Shown here one piece after another: positions 20,787-34,810 of a DNA stretch of 64,000 bases (positions within the stretch are counted from its first letter, which is position 1; each line of letters opens with the position of its first letter). The notes beneath the pieces are model-generated. The model was not told the DNA's origin. It did no database searches and worked only from the letters and a program-made list of their open reading frames with translations. Origin of the DNA: Pseudomonadales bacterium (lineage in GTDB: Bacteria > Pseudomonadota > Gammaproteobacteria > Pseudomonadales > Halieaceae). Made by a program: the position numbers and the translations under genes. Location: contig JACKNU010000001.1 of the NCBI GenBank assembly GCA_024234675.1, positions 372,001-436,000 on the forward strand, in the 5' to 3' direction.

Positions 20787-23069
20787 ATGCTGAGTAAAGA
20801 CCTGGAACTGACACTGAACGAGGCCTTCAGGGGCGCCCGCAGCCGGCGGCACGAGTTCATGACTGTCGAACACCTGCTGCTGGCGCTGTTGGACAACAAC
20901 GACGCCATCCGTGTGCTGAAAGCCTGCGGCGCCGATATCAGCGCCCTGCGCGGCGACCTGGTGGAGTTTGTCGACGCCACCACTCCCCTGATTCCGGAAG
21001 ACGACGAGGAGCGCGATACCCAGCCCACGCTCGGCTTCCAGCGCGTGCTGCAACGCGCCGTTTTTCACGTGCAATCCTCCGGCAAGAGCGAGGTCACCGG
21101 GGCCAACGTGCTGGTGGCCATTTTCAGCGAGCAGGAAAGCCAGGCCGTCTTCTTCCTCAAGACCCAGAGCGTGGCCCGCCTCGACGTGGTCAACTACATC
21201 ACCCACGGCATCTCCAAGGTGTCCAACGATGAAGAGTCTTCCGAACCGGGTCCCTCGGTGGCCGGGGAGCCCGCGGGCGAGGACGGTGAGGCCAACCCCC
21301 TGGACAGTTTCGCCACCAACCTCAACGAGGAGGCCAGGGCAGGGCATATAGACCCGCTGATCGGGCGCATCGCCGAGGTCGAGCGCGTGGCCCAGACCCT
21401 GGCGCGGCGGCGCAAGAACAACCCGCTGCTGGTGGGCGAGTCCGGGGTGGGCAAAACGGCGATTGTCGAGGGTTTGGCCAAGAAGATCGTCGATGGCGAC
21501 GTGCCCGACATTCTCAAGGACGCAGTGGTTTATTCCCTGGACCTGGGCGCCCTGCTGGCGGGCACCAAGTACCGCGGTGATTTCGAGAAGCGCTTCAAGG
21601 GCCTGCTGGCCGAACTGAAGAAACGCGACCACGCCATCCTGTTCATCGACGAAGTGCACACCATTATCGGGGCCGGTGCCGCCTCCGGCGGGGTCATGGA
21701 CGCCAGCAACCTGCTCAAGCCCCTGTTGAGTTCGGGCAAGTTGCGCTGCATAGGTTCCACGACTTTTCACGAATACCGCGGCATCTTCGACAAGGACAAG
21801 GCGCTCAGCAGGCGCTTCCAGAAGATCGATGTCATGGAGCCCAGCGCCGACGATGCCTACCTCATCCTGAAAGGGTTGAAATCGCGCTTCGAGGAGCACC
21901 ACGGGCTGCGCTACACCAACAAGGCCCTGCGCCTGGCCACGGACCTGTCGGCCCGCTATATCACCGATCGTTTCCTGCCCGACAAGGCCATCGACGTCAT
22001 CGACGAGGCCGGCGCCTACCAGCAGTTGCAGCCGCCTTCCAGGCGCAAGAAACTGGTTGGGGCGGCCGACATCGAGTCGGTCATCGCCAAGATCGCGCGT
22101 ATCCCCCCCAAGTCCGTCAGCACGGATGACCGGGAGGTGCTGCAGAAACTCGAACAGAACCTGCAGATGGTGGTATTTGGCCAGGACCAGGCGATCAGCA
22201 GCCTGGCGACCTCCATCAAGCTGGCCCGGGCCGGGCTGAAGTCGGGCGACAAGCCGATCGGCTCATTCCTGCTGGCCGGCCCCACCGGGGTGGGCAAGAC
22301 CGAGGTCACCCGCCAACTGGCGCGCATACTAGGGCTGGAACTGATTCGCTTCGATATGTCCGAATACATGGAGCGCCATACCGTCTCGCGACTGATCGGC
22401 GCGCCCCCGGGCTACGTGGGTTTCGACCAGGGCGGCCTGCTGACCGACGCGGTCACCAAGCATCCCCACGCGGTAGTGCTGCTGGACGAGGTGGAGAAAG
22501 CCCACCCGGAAGTATTCAACCTGCTGCTGCAGGTGATGGACCACGGCACCCTGACCGACAACAATGGTCGCAAGGCGGACTTCCGCAACGTCATCCTGGT
22601 GATGACCACCAATGCCGGCGCCGAAAGCATCAGTCGCCGGACCATAGGCTTTACCACCCAGGACCACAGCACAGATGGCCTGGAGGCTATCAACCGCATG
22701 TTCACACCGGAGTTCCGCAACCGCCTGGACAGCATCGTGCAGTTCCAGCCACTGGGAGAGGACGTGATCCTGACCGTGGTGGACAAATTCCTCACGGAGT
22801 TGCAGGGACAACTGGACGAGAAGCGCGTGACCCTGGACGTGGACGTGGACGCCCGCCTGTGGCTGGTGGAGAAAGGCTACGACATCCACATGGGGGCTCG
22901 CCCCATGGCGCGCATCATTCAGGAACACATCAAGAAGCCGCTGGCGGAAATGGTGTTGTTTGGCCGCCTGGCCCAGTCCGGCGGCACCGCGCTGGTGCGC
23001 CTGAACAAGGCCGAAGACAAACTGGAAGTAACGGTGGAAGAGGAAGAGAGGGAACTCGAGAAGAGTTAA
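20787..23069 (+). CDS. clpA: ATP-dependent Clp protease ATP-binding subunit ClpA
   Basis: A 760-residue AAA+ unfoldase partnering ClpP (not in this window) and receiving substrates from ClpS. The N-domain (~1-145) contains FMTVEHLLLALLD. The first ATPase has Walker A GESGVGKT (217-224) and Walker B ILFIDEVHTI. The second has GPTGVGKT (498-505) and VVLLDEVEKAHPEV. The ClpP-docking IGF-type loop is visible as RTIGFTT between them and the C terminus. Length and order match E. coli ClpA (758). Start ATG 20787 follows GGGAG by 7 nt. The gene ends only 6 bp from the convergent infA stop. Confidence 0.97.
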   Translation: MLSKDLELTLNEAFRGARSRRHEFMTVEHLLLALLDNNDAIRVLKACGADISALRGDLVEFVDATTPLIPEDDEERDTQPTLGFQRVLQRAVFHVQSSGKSEVTGANVLVAIFSEQESQAVFFLKTQSVARLDVVNYITHGISKVSNDEESSEPGPSVAGEPAGEDGEANPLDSFATNLNEEARAGHIDPLIGRIAEVERVAQTLARRRKNNPLLVGESGVGKTAIVEGLAKKIVDGDVPDILKDAVVYSLDLGALLAGTKYRGDFEKRFKGLLAELKKRDHAILFIDEVHTIIGAGAASGGVMDASNLLKPLLSSGKLRCIGSTTFHEYRGIFDKDKALSRRFQKIDVMEPSADDAYLILKGLKSRFEEHHGLRYTNKALRLATDLSARYITDRFLPDKAIDVIDEAGAYQQLQPPSRRKKLVGAADIESVIAKIARIPPKSVSTDDREVLQKLEQNLQMVVFGQDQAISSLATSIKLARAGLKSGDKPIGSFLLAGPTGVGKTEVTRQLARILGLELIRFDMSEYMERHTVSRLIGAPPGYVGFDQGGLLTDAVTKHPHAVVLLDEVEKAHPEVFNLLLQVMDHGTLTDNNGRKADFRNVILVMTTNAGAESISRRTIGFTTQDHSTDGLEAINRMFTPEFRNRLDSIVQFQPLGEDVILTVVDKFLTELQGQLDEKRVTLDVDVDARLWLVEKGYDIHMGARPMARIIQEHIKKPLAEMVLFGRLAQSGGTALVRLNKAEDKLEVTVEEEERELEKS

Positions 23070-23075
23070 CCCGGC

Positions 23076-23294
23076 TTATCTTTCGCGGTAGGTGATGCGG
23101 CCTTTGCTCAGGTCATAGGGAGTGAGTTCGACGCGAACCTTGTCCCCGGTGAGAATGCGTATGTAGTTCTTGCGCATCTTGCCGGAGATATGTGCGGTCA
23201 CCACGTGACCATTTTCCAGTTGGACTCGAAAAGTGGTATTGGGAAGGGTGTCAATGACCTCACCCTCCATTTCGATCTGGTCTTCTTTTGCCAT
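23076..23294 (-). CDS. infA: Translation initiation factor IF-1
   Basis: A 72-residue S1/OB-fold protein that occupies the ribosomal A site during initiation. The sequence begins [20 protein letters not shown] and ends [13 protein letters not shown], the standard IF-1. ATG 23294 is used; the open frame upstream has no similarity. It is convergent with clpA and downstream of bpt with a 154 bp gap that I would expect to hold its own promoter. The location between clpA and the aminoacyl-protein transferases is conserved in gammaproteobacteria. Confidence 0.97.
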   Translation of the reverse strand: MAKEDQIEMEGEVIDTLPNTTFRVQLENGHVVTAHISGKMRKNYIRILTGDKVRVELTPYDLSKGRITYRER

Positions 23295-23448
23295 TACTTG
23301 GCAACCCTCATGAAAAAACAGTCGCGCATTTTGCCTGAAAGCGGGCGCTAAAGCCACTGTAAAAATTGGGCCTTCGGGGAGTGGTTGAGATGCCCGGTTC
23401 GGGGGCCATCGGGCTGCCCTTGCGCCGCCGGCGCGGCCGTGGGCGGGC

Positions 23449-24159
23449 TCAGCTGATCGCTGTCCAGCGGTTTTTTACATGCAGTTCCAGCGGCCGGTAG
23501 GCGGACTTATAGGCCATTTTGCGGCAGCCCTTTATCCAGTACCCCAGGTACAGGTAATCCAGCCCCAGGGCCCGGGCGCGCTGCACCTGCCACAGGATGG
23601 CATAGCTGCCGAGACTGCGCTTGTCCTGCAGCGGGTCGAAAAAGGTGTAGATGGCGGACAACCCGTCCTGCAGTTCATCCACCACCGCCAGGGCCACCAG
23701 GGCGCGGCGGTCGTAAAAACGGTAGTAGTGGGTGCAGTCCCAGGCGTTGTTGAGGAAGGATTCGTACTGCTCGCGATCGGGCGGGAACATATCGCCGTCG
23801 GCGTGGCGCAGCTCAATGTAACGGCAGTATAACTGGAAGGCTTCCTCGTCCCGCAGGTCCTCGCTGCGGCGTACGCGCAGGTCCTCGTTGCGCTGCGCGG
23901 TGCGCCGCTGGCTGCGGCTGGGCTGGAAGCGCGCCACCGGAATCCGGGCGGGCACACAGGCCTCGCAGTGGGTGCAGTGCGGGCGGTAAATGTGGTTGCC
24001 GCTGCGGCGAAAGCCCAGCACCGAGAGCTTGCTGTAGAGCTGCTTGTCCACCTGCTGGCGCGGGTCCACAAACAGGGTGGTGGCTTCCTGGTCATCGAGG
24101 TAGCTGCAGCTGTGGGGATAGGTGGTGTATACCTTGAGGTCCCGCATCGATGAGGTCAC
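23449..24159 (-). CDS. bpt: Aspartate/glutamate leucyltransferase (Bpt/ATE-type)
   Basis: A 236-residue aminoacyl-tRNA-protein transferase that adds Leu to N-terminal Asp or Glu, creating ClpS-recognised N-degrons. The N-terminal block [12 protein letters not shown] is followed by the Cys cluster [15 protein letters not shown] and the GNAT-like C-terminal half with [17 protein letters not shown]. Start GTG 24159 gives [11 protein letters not shown], matching Pseudomonas homologues. It has GGAGG 6 nt upstream and overlaps the aat stop by 4 bp (GTGA), indicating translational coupling. ATG 24174 and ATG 24147 are alternatives. Confidence 0.93.
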   Translation of the reverse strand: MTSSMRDLKVYTTYPHSCSYLDDQEATTLFVDPRQQVDKQLYSKLSVLGFRRSGNHIYRPHCTHCEACVPARIPVARFQPSRSQRRTAQRNEDLRVRRSEDLRDEEAFQLYCRYIELRHADGDMFPPDREQYESFLNNAWDCTHYYRFYDRRALVALAVVDELQDGLSAIYTFFDPLQDKRSLGSYAILWQVQRARALGLDYLYLGYWIKGCRKMAYKSAYRPLELHVKNRWTAIS

Positions 24160-24872
24160 GCCAAGCCTCCACATGAGTCCGGCAAAAGCCAGCAGCCGGG
24201 GTCGGTTTGCAAGTCTATATTCTGGGCAAGGCGCTGCTCGAAGTCCAGCCTGTCGAGCTCGCGCGCGCCCAGTGATCGCAGGTGTGGATTGCCCACCTGG
24301 CAGTCGATCATGGTGTAGCCGCCACGCCGCAATATGTCCACCAGCGCCACCAGTGCCACCTTGGATGCGTCGGTACTGCGACTGAACATGGACTCGCCGA
24401 AAAATACCCGGCCCAGGGCAATACCGTACAGGCCGCCTACCAACTCACCGTCGGGAGCCAGCACCTCGATGGAGTGCGCCATGCCGCGGTAGTGCAGGGC
24501 GGTGTAGGCGCGCAGCATATCCGTGCCTATCCAGGTGCCCAGGCCGTCCTTGCGGGGCTCGGCGCAGGCGCGCATCACCTCATTGAAGCGCTGGTCGACG
24601 GCCAGGGCGAAGCGATCCTGGCGCAGCCGCCTGCGCAGGGTGCGCGAGATATGCAACTCGGTCGGGAACAGCACCGTGCGCGGGTCCGGGCTCCACCACA
24701 GCACCGGTTGGGGTTCTTCATACCAGGGAAAGATACCGCGGCGGTAGGCCGCCAGCAGTCTCGCGGGCCCCAGGTCGCCGCCGGCGGCGAGCAGGCCATT
24801 GGGCTCCCGCAAGGCCCCCTCCGTGCGGGGGAAATCGTCACCGGGGCCCAGGAAAGGGATGCGCCCGGACAC
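24156..24872 (-). CDS. aat: Leucyl/phenylalanyl-tRNA-protein transferase
   Basis: A 238-residue GNAT-fold transferase that adds Leu or Phe to proteins with N-terminal Lys or Arg, feeding them to ClpS-ClpAP. Landmarks are PNGLLAAGGDL, RRGIFPWY, WWSPDPRTVLFP and GRVFFGESMFSRSTDASK. The start is GTG at 24872. With bpt, clpS and clpA within 4.5 kb, the window carries all dedicated parts of the bacterial N-degron pathway except ClpP. trxB lies 39 bp upstream on the same strand. Confidence 0.95.
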   Translation of the reverse strand: MSGRIPFLGPGDDFPRTEGALREPNGLLAAGGDLGPARLLAAYRRGIFPWYEEPQPVLWWSPDPRTVLFPTELHISRTLRRRLRQDRFALAVDQRFNEVMRACAEPRKDGLGTWIGTDMLRAYTALHYRGMAHSIEVLAPDGELVGGLYGIALGRVFFGESMFSRSTDASKVALVALVDILRRGGYTMIDCQVGNPHLRSLGARELDRLDFEQRLAQNIDLQTDPGCWLLPDSCGGLA

Positions 24873-24911
24873 TAGTGAATCCCGCGGCGATCGCGCTGGG
24901 CCGGCACGGCA

Positions 24912-25883
<972 letters not shown>

Positions 25884-26130
25884 TTAAATGCAGCCCTGTC
25901 CCGCTTCTGGCGGAAGGCCTGGGCGGATGAACCACTCCAGGGGCCCGCTACCCTGCTGCGCTGTGTCCTCGATGGGGGCGCCCTATGGTACTTTAAAGGC
26001 CGATATCCGGCAAAGACGAGATAAATTCTAAAAAAACCCTATAACTATCTGAAACAAATGATAAAATCCCTCACACTATGCGTAATTATAATTCCCGGAG
26101 CGGCGCCCTGTGCCGCCGCTCCCAACGCCG

Positions 26131-28467
26131 ATGACGAGGACCAGCACCGCCGTGGCGCAAGCGAGCAAGACTGACAACTTCCTTGGGCCCCGCCTGCGCG
26201 AGGGCGCGTTTATAGGCGTCAGTGCCGTGTGCCTGTACCTGCTGCTGGCCCTGGTCACCTACAGTCCCCGCGACCCGGGCTGGTCGGCCACCGGCAGTGG
26301 CGGCAAAATCGGCAACCTGGGCGGCCCCACGGGGGCCTGGTTGGCGGACGTGTGTTTCTCGCTGGTGGGCTATGCGGCCTACCTGTTTCCGCTGTTGCTC
26401 GCCTACCGCGCGGTGATCATCCTGCTGGAGCGCCACGAGGGCAAGCATTTCGACTGGGTGACCTTCGGAATTCGCGCCCTGGGCCTGGTGCTGGTGATGA
26501 TCGCCGGCACGGCCCTGGCGGCCATGAACGATACCGGCATGTCGGGCCTGCCCCAGGGGGCGGGTGGTATCCTGGGGCAGGCCATCGGTTCCGGCTTTAC
26601 CCGTGCCTTCAGCGCCGTGGGCAGCCGCCTCATTCTGCTGGCCGTATTCCTGTTCGGCATGACCATCTTCACCGACCTGAGCTGGTTGAAGTTGATGGAC
26701 AGGGTAGGGGCCTGGAGTATCGCGGCTTTCACCGCCACCCGCAGCTGGCTGATCCGTACGGTGGACAACCTGCGGGACAGGCGCGCCCGCGAGAAGGCGG
26801 TGGAGGCTCGCAAGATGGTGATCGCCGAGCACGTCGAGAAAGAGAAGCAGCGCACGCCCCCCAAGATCAAACCCCCCAAGATGAAGAAGGAAAAAAGCGA
26901 GCGCGAGGAGAAGGAAAAGCAGCGCCCCCTGTTCGACGCGCCCGTGAGTGGCTCCCTGCCGCCCCTGGAACTGCTGGATCCGAACGACAACGACCCCGAC
27001 GCGGGGTACTCCAAGGAGGCGCTGGAGGGACTCTCCAAACTGCTGGAGCTGAAACTGGCAGACTTCGGTATCAGTGCCGAGGTGGTGGCCGTCTACCCCG
27101 GGCCGGTGGTGACGCGCTTTGAAATCCAGCCCGCGCCGGGTACCAAGGTCTCGCGCATCTCCAACCTGGCCAAGGACCTGGCCCGCTCACTGGCCGTGAT
27201 CAGCGTGCGGGTGGTGGAGGTCATCCCGGGCAAGTCGGTGGTCGGTATCGAGATTCCCAACGAGCACCGGGAGATCGTCAATTTCCGCGAGGTACTGGCC
27301 TCCCGGGCGTTCGACCACAACAAATCGCCCCTCACCCTGGCCCTGGGCCACGATATTTCCGGTCAGCCGGTGGTGGCGGACCTGGCCAAGATGCCGCACC
27401 TGCTGGTGGCCGGCACCACCGGTTCGGGCAAGTCAGTGGGCGTCAACGCCATGCTGCTGAGCCTGCTGTACAAGGCCTCACCCGCGGAGGTGCGGCTGAT
27501 CCTGGTGGATCCCAAGATGCTGGAGCTGTCGGTGTACGACGGTATTCCCCATCTGCTGACGCCGGTGATTACCGACATGAAGGACGCCGCCAACGGCCTG
27601 CGCTGGTGCGTGGCGGAAATGGAGCGTCGCTACAAGCTGATGGCGGCGCTGGGCGTGCGCAACCTGGCGGGCTTCAATCGCAAGGTGGAAGACGCCAACA
27701 AGGGCGGCAAACCCATTCCCGACCCCCTGTGGACACCGGATCCCATCCTGGCGTTGACCGATGAGGAACAAACCGCGCCGGGTCTGGAGAAACTGCCGGC
27801 CATCGTGGTGGTGATCGATGAATTCGCCGATATGATGATGGTGGTCGGCAAGAAAGTGGAAGAGCTGATTGCGCGGATTGCCCAGAAGGCCAGGGCGGCG
27901 GGGATTCACCTGATCCTGGCCACCCAGCGTCCCTCGGTGGATGTCATCACCGGCCTGATCAAGGCCAATATCCCCACCCGCATCGCTTTCCAGGTCTCTT
28001 CAAAAATTGATTCCCGGACGATTCTGGACCAGGGCGGCGCGGAGCAGTTGCTGGGTCACGGTGACATGTTGTACCTGCCCCCCGGCAGCGGGGTGCCCAA
28101 TCGCGTGCACGGCGCATTCTGCTCGGACGAGGAGGTGCACCGGGTGGTCGCCGACTGGAAGCGTCGCGGTGAGCCCCTGTACATCGAAGGGCTGCTGGAC
28201 GAGGGCAGCAGCACGCCGGTTACCGCCGGTGAATTGCAGGCCAACGCCAGCGAGGGCGACGACGAAAACGATGCGCTTTACGATGAAGCAGTGCACTATG
28301 TCACCAAGAGCCGGCGCGCCTCGATTTCCAGTGTGCAGCGCAAGTTGCGAATCGGCTACAATCGTGCGGCCCGGCTGATAGAGACCATGGAGGCCTCCGG
28401 GGTCGTCAGTGCCATGGGCAGCAATGGCCAGCGGGAAGTGCTGGCGCCACCACCACACGAAGATTGA
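26131..28467 (+). CDS. ftsK: DNA translocase FtsK
   Basis: A 778-residue septal DNA pump that directs chromosome dimer resolution and terminus segregation. The N terminus has four hydrophobic segments (~25-200). A short, strongly charged Lys/Glu linker follows (~235-275) in place of the long Pro/Gln linker of E. coli FtsK. The motor follows, with Walker A GTTGSGKS (428-435) and Walker [13 protein letters not shown]. The C-terminal winged-helix gamma domain (~710-770), which reads KOPS sites, contains [21 protein letters not shown]. Start ATG 26131 is the best in-frame codon, though no clear ribosome site precedes it; GTG 26152 is possible. lolA begins 2 bp after the stop. Confidence 0.93.
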   Translation: MTRTSTAVAQASKTDNFLGPRLREGAFIGVSAVCLYLLLALVTYSPRDPGWSATGSGGKIGNLGGPTGAWLADVCFSLVGYAAYLFPLLLAYRAVIILLERHEGKHFDWVTFGIRALGLVLVMIAGTALAAMNDTGMSGLPQGAGGILGQAIGSGFTRAFSAVGSRLILLAVFLFGMTIFTDLSWLKLMDRVGAWSIAAFTATRSWLIRTVDNLRDRRAREKAVEARKMVIAEHVEKEKQRTPPKIKPPKMKKEKSEREEKEKQRPLFDAPVSGSLPPLELLDPNDNDPDAGYSKEALEGLSKLLELKLADFGISAEVVAVYPGPVVTRFEIQPAPGTKVSRISNLAKDLARSLAVISVRVVEVIPGKSVVGIEIPNEHREIVNFREVLASRAFDHNKSPLTLALGHDISGQPVVADLAKMPHLLVAGTTGSGKSVGVNAMLLSLLYKASPAEVRLILVDPKMLELSVYDGIPHLLTPVITDMKDAANGLRWCVAEMERRYKLMAALGVRNLAGFNRKVEDANKGGKPIPDPLWTPDPILALTDEEQTAPGLEKLPAIVVVIDEFADMMMVVGKKVEELIARIAQKARAAGIHLILATQRPSVDVITGLIKANIPTRIAFQVSSKIDSRTILDQGGAEQLLGHGDMLYLPPGSGVPNRVHGAFCSDEEVHRVVADWKRRGEPLYIEGLLDEGSSTPVTAGELQANASEGDDENDALYDEAVHYVTKSRRASISSVQRKLRIGYNRAARLIETMEASGVVSAMGSNGQREVLAPPPHED

Positions 28468-28469
28468 TT

Positions 28470-29096
28470 ATGAGCAGAGTTGCAGCGAGTGCCCTTCTTG
28501 TCCTGAGCCTGCTCGCGGGGCTTGCCAGGGCGCAGGATGAAGCGGCCACGGACCAGTTGCTGGCGCGCCTGGACCGCATCTCTCACATGCAGGGTAAATT
28601 CATCCAGCGCCAGTACAGCGACGACGGCAAGGTGCTGGCCGAATCCAGCGGCGAGTTCCGCCTGCTGCGGCCGGTGTATTTCAGCTGGGAAATCCAGGCG
28701 CCGGATAGGCAGCTTATCGTCGCCAACGCGGACTATCTGTGGCACTACGATATGGACCTGCAGACAGCCACCCGGCGGCCGGTGGTGGGCAATATAGAGG
28801 CATCGCCGCTGCAGGTGCTGGGGGGTGACGAAACCGCCCTGCGCGACCAGTACGATGTGGAGCAGAACGACAGCGACAGCTTTACCCTGACCCCGCTGGG
28901 GCCGGATCACAGCTTTCGGCGCCTGGGAGTGAGCTTCGCCGGGGACACTATCGGCCGCATGGATATCGTCGACAAGCTGGGCCAGCGGGTGGTGGTAGAT
29001 TTTCGCGAGGTGGATACCAGCACCCCCCTGGACAGCGCCGATTTCGAGTTCACCCCGCCGCAGGGGGAGGTGGACCTGTTCTACTATGACGAGTGA
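28470..29096 (+). CDS. lolA: Outer-membrane lipoprotein carrier protein LolA
   Basis: A 208-residue periplasmic chaperone that shuttles lipoproteins from LolCDE to LolB. A Sec signal peptide is evident ([20 protein letters not shown], cleavage after ARA). The mature protein has [33 protein letters not shown] and [15 protein letters not shown], matching the LolA half-barrel. ATG 28470 overlaps nothing and sits 2 bp after ftsK. The 3' end overlaps rarA by 11 bp. ftsK-lolA-rarA is a conserved order. Confidence 0.94.
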   Translation: MSRVAASALLVLSLLAGLARAQDEAATDQLLARLDRISHMQGKFIQRQYSDDGKVLAESSGEFRLLRPVYFSWEIQAPDRQLIVANADYLWHYDMDLQTATRRPVVGNIEASPLQVLGGDETALRDQYDVEQNDSDSFTLTPLGPDHSFRRLGVSFAGDTIGRMDIVDKLGQRVVVDFREVDTSTPLDSADFEFTPPQGEVDLFYYDE

Positions 29097-30519
29097 GCCC
29101 GGGCCACAGGGCATCCCGGCCGGCGAACCAGAGCATCCCGCGCGGCAGCAAAGTTCGCTGTTCGACGACCCGGCCCCGGTGGCAGACGACCCGCCGGCAG
29201 GGCAATCACCGGCGGGGTACCAGCCGCTGGCAGCGCGCCTGCGCCCCGCCGGCCTCGACGATTACGCGGGGCAGCAACACATCCTGGCGATGGGCAAGCC
29301 CCTGCGTCAGGCGATAGCCAGCGGCCAGCTGCACTCGATGATTTTCTGGGGCCCTCCGGGCGTGGGCAAAACCACCCTGGCGCGCATTGCGGCGGGCCAT
29401 GCGAAGGCCCACTTCCTGCAACTCTCCGCGGTGCTGTCCGGGGTGCGGGATATCCGCGAGGCGGTTGCCGAGGCCCGACGCCAGAAGCAGGCCGGGCGCG
29501 ATACGGTGCTGTTTGTCGACGAGGTACATCGCTTCAACAAATCCCAGCAGGACGCGTTCCTGCCCTATGTGGAAGACGGCACCCTGATATTTATCGGTGC
29601 CACCACCGAAAACCCTTCCTTTGAACTCAACAACGCCTTGCTGTCGCGCTCCCGGGTGTACAAGTTGCGCCCGCTGGAGCAGGGGGATATAGAGGCGGTG
29701 CTGGCGCGGGGCATGGCGGCGCTGGGCGGCACGACCAGGGCCGCGGCAGGCTGTCTCGCCGAGATCGCCCGCCAGGCCGACGGCGATGCCCGCCGCGCCC
29801 TGAACCTGCTGGAACTGGCGGCCGACCTGGCTGTGGATGGTGTGATCACCAGCGACACCCTGGGGGAGGTGCTGCAGGCCTCCCTGCGCCGCTTCGACAA
29901 GGGCGGCGACCTGTTTTACGACCAGATCAGCGCCCTGCACAAGGCGGTGCGGGGCAGTGCACCGGACGCGGCCCTGTACTGGTTCTGCCGTATGTTGGAC
30001 GGCGGCTGCGACCCGCTGTACATCGCCCGGCGGGTACTGCGGATGGCCAGCGAGGATATCGGCAATGCCGATCCCCGGGCCCTGACCCTGTGCCTGGAGG
30101 CCTGGCAGGTGCAGGAGCGCCTGGGTAGCCCCGAGGGGGAGTTGGCCATCGCCCAGGCCATCGTCTACCTGGCCTGCGCGGCCAAGAGCAACGCCGTCTA
30201 TTCCGCTTTCAATACGGCCATGGCGGAGGTGCGGGCGGGCGGCAGCAGCGAGGTGCCCCTGCACCTGCGCAATGCGCCCACCCAGCTGCTGAAAGAGATG
30301 GATCACGGCAGCGATTATCGCTACGCCCACGACGAGCCGGGCGGCTACGCAGCCGGGGAGAACTACTTTCCCGAGGCCCTGCGCGACCGGCAGTACTACC
30401 ATCCGGTGGACCGCGGCCTGGAAAGCCGCATCCGCGAAAAACTGGATCAGCTGCGAGCGCTGGACCAGGCCAGCCCGAGGCAGCGCTACCGCGACGCCCA
30501 CCGGGGCGACCCGGACTGA
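29086..30519 (+). CDS. rarA: Replication-associated recombination protein A (RarA/MgsA)
   Basis: A 477-residue clamp-loader-like AAA+ ATPase acting at stalled replication forks. It has Walker [14 protein letters not shown], Walker [18 protein letters not shown], sensor 1 [13 protein letters not shown] and the C-terminal tetramerisation region with [19 protein letters not shown]. The N-terminal ~45 residues are Pro/Ala-rich and include the sequence QSSLFDD, close to the clamp-binding consensus QxxLF, a plausible contact with the beta sliding clamp. It overlaps lolA by 11 bp. Confidence 0.94.
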   Translation: MTSEPGPQGIPAGEPEHPARQQSSLFDDPAPVADDPPAGQSPAGYQPLAARLRPAGLDDYAGQQHILAMGKPLRQAIASGQLHSMIFWGPPGVGKTTLARIAAGHAKAHFLQLSAVLSGVRDIREAVAEARRQKQAGRDTVLFVDEVHRFNKSQQDAFLPYVEDGTLIFIGATTENPSFELNNALLSRSRVYKLRPLEQGDIEAVLARGMAALGGTTRAAAGCLAEIARQADGDARRALNLLELAADLAVDGVITSDTLGEVLQASLRRFDKGGDLFYDQISALHKAVRGSAPDAALYWFCRMLDGGCDPLYIARRVLRMASEDIGNADPRALTLCLEAWQVQERLGSPEGELAIAQAIVYLACAAKSNAVYSAFNTAMAEVRAGGSSEVPLHLRNAPTQLLKEMDHGSDYRYAHDEPGGYAAGENYFPEALRDRQYYHPVDRGLESRIREKLDQLRALDQASPRQRYRDAHRGDPD

Positions 30520-30546
30520 GCGCCGGCAACAGGAGTCTTTGCAAGC

Positions 30547-33386
<2,840 letters not shown>

Positions 33387-33391
33387 CCGGT

Positions 33392-34780
33392 TTGGACTTC
33401 CTGCCCATCAGCCTGCGGCTCACCGACAGCACCGTGCTGCTGGTGGGCGGCGGGCAGGTCGCCACCCGCAAGGCAAGGCTGCTGTGCCAGGCCGGCGCCC
33501 GCCTGCTGGTGGTGGCGCCGGCAATACAGGCGGAACTGGCGACGCTGCTGGAGGCCACTGGCGGCCGCTGGGAGCAGGGGGAATACCACAGCAGTTGTAT
33601 CGAGGGGGCCGTGCTGGTCGTGGCCGCCACCCCCAGTCGGGCGGTCAACGAACAGGTGTCCAGGGATGCCCGGGCCCGCCAGCTGCCCGTCAACGTGGTG
33701 GACGCCCCCGAACTGTGCACGGTGATATTTCCCTCCATCGTGGACCGCTCGCCGCTCACCATAGCGATTTCCAGTAGCGGCAACAGCCCGGTACTGGTGC
33801 GCGCCCTGCGGCGGCGACTCGAAGCCATGCTGCCCGCGGCCTATGGGCGCCTGGCCCTGTTCGCAGGCCGTATGCGCGCGGTTGTCAGGAGCGCTATCGC
33901 CAGTGAAACACCGCGCCGCCTGTTCTGGGAGCAGGCCATGGACGGCGCCGTGGCGGAACTGGTGCTGGCGGGCAGGGAGCAGCAGGCCGAACAACTGCTG
34001 CAGCGCCAGCTGGCTGACAGCAGCGCCCTGCACCGGGGGGAGGTCTACCTGCTGGGCGCCGGCCCCGGCGATCCCGACCTTATGACCTTCAAGGCCCTGC
34101 GGCTGCTGCAGAGCGCGGATGTGGTGCTCTATGACCGCCTGGTGGCGCCGGCCATCGTCGAGCTGGCCCGGCGCGATGCCGAGCGAATCTACGTTGGCAA
34201 GTCGCGCGCCGACCACAGCCTGCCACAGCAGCAGATCAACGCGCTGTTGCTGGCATTGGCACAGCAGGGCAAGCGGGTAGTGCGCCTCAAGGGAGGCGAT
34301 CCGTTTATCTTCGGTCGGGGTGGCGAGGAAATCGAGTTACTGGCCCGGCACCATATTCCCTTCCAGGTGGTCCCCGGCATTACCGCGGCCAGTGCCGCCG
34401 CCTGCTATGCGGGCATACCGCTGACCCACCGGGATCACGCCCAGAGCGTGCGCTTTGTCGCCGGCCATCTGAAAAATGGCAGCCTGGAGCACGACTGGAC
34501 CCAGTTCCTGTCGGAGAAGGAAACCCTGGTGTTTTACATGGGGCTGGTGGGCCTGCCCATTATCTGCGCGGAGCTACAGCGTCACGGCCGCCCCGCCGAT
34601 ACCCCCATCGCGCTGGTCGAGCGGGCCAGTACTGCCGAACAGCGGGTGATCACCGGCACGCTGGCCACTATGGCCGCTATCGTCCAGCGCCAGCAGCCGC
34701 AGGCACCGACCCTGATCATCATCGGCTCGGTAGTGAGCCTGCATGAGAGCCTGGCCTGGTTCGGGGAGCGCGTCGGCTAG
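33392..34780 (+). CDS. cysG: Siroheme synthase CysG (trifunctional)
   Basis: A 462-residue fusion enzyme making siroheme for sulfite and nitrite reductases. Residues ~1-215 are the precorrin-2 dehydrogenase/ferrochelatase, starting [10 protein letters not shown] with NAD site [16 protein letters not shown] and [18 protein letters not shown]. Residues ~217-460 are the uroporphyrinogen methyltransferase, with [35 protein letters not shown] and [22 protein letters not shown]. The start is TTG 33392, supported by the conserved MDFLPI; no other start codon lies near. It is convergent with prc, 30 bp away. Confidence 0.95.
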   Translation: MDFLPISLRLTDSTVLLVGGGQVATRKARLLCQAGARLLVVAPAIQAELATLLEATGGRWEQGEYHSSCIEGAVLVVAATPSRAVNEQVSRDARARQLPVNVVDAPELCTVIFPSIVDRSPLTIAISSSGNSPVLVRALRRRLEAMLPAAYGRLALFAGRMRAVVRSAIASETPRRLFWEQAMDGAVAELVLAGREQQAEQLLQRQLADSSALHRGEVYLLGAGPGDPDLMTFKALRLLQSADVVLYDRLVAPAIVELARRDAERIYVGKSRADHSLPQQQINALLLALAQQGKRVVRLKGGDPFIFGRGGEEIELLARHHIPFQVVPGITAASAAACYAGIPLTHRDHAQSVRFVAGHLKNGSLEHDWTQFLSEKETLVFYMGLVGLPIICAELQRHGRPADTPIALVERASTAEQRVITGTLATMAAIVQRQQPQAPTLIIIGSVVSLHESLAWFGERVG

Positions 34781-34810
34781 CGCGTGCTCTGCCCGCGCCA
34801 GGCGGAGCGT

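Noticed and set aside
23295..23448. tRNA gene between infA and bpt
   Set aside because: tRNA genes sit near this point in some relatives, but no cloverleaf or TTCGA-type T-loop is present.
26087..26092. TATAAT before ftsK as a sigma-70 promoter
   Set aside because: The hexamer is perfect, but no -35-like sequence lies 16-18 bp upstream; in an A+T-rich gap it may be chance.
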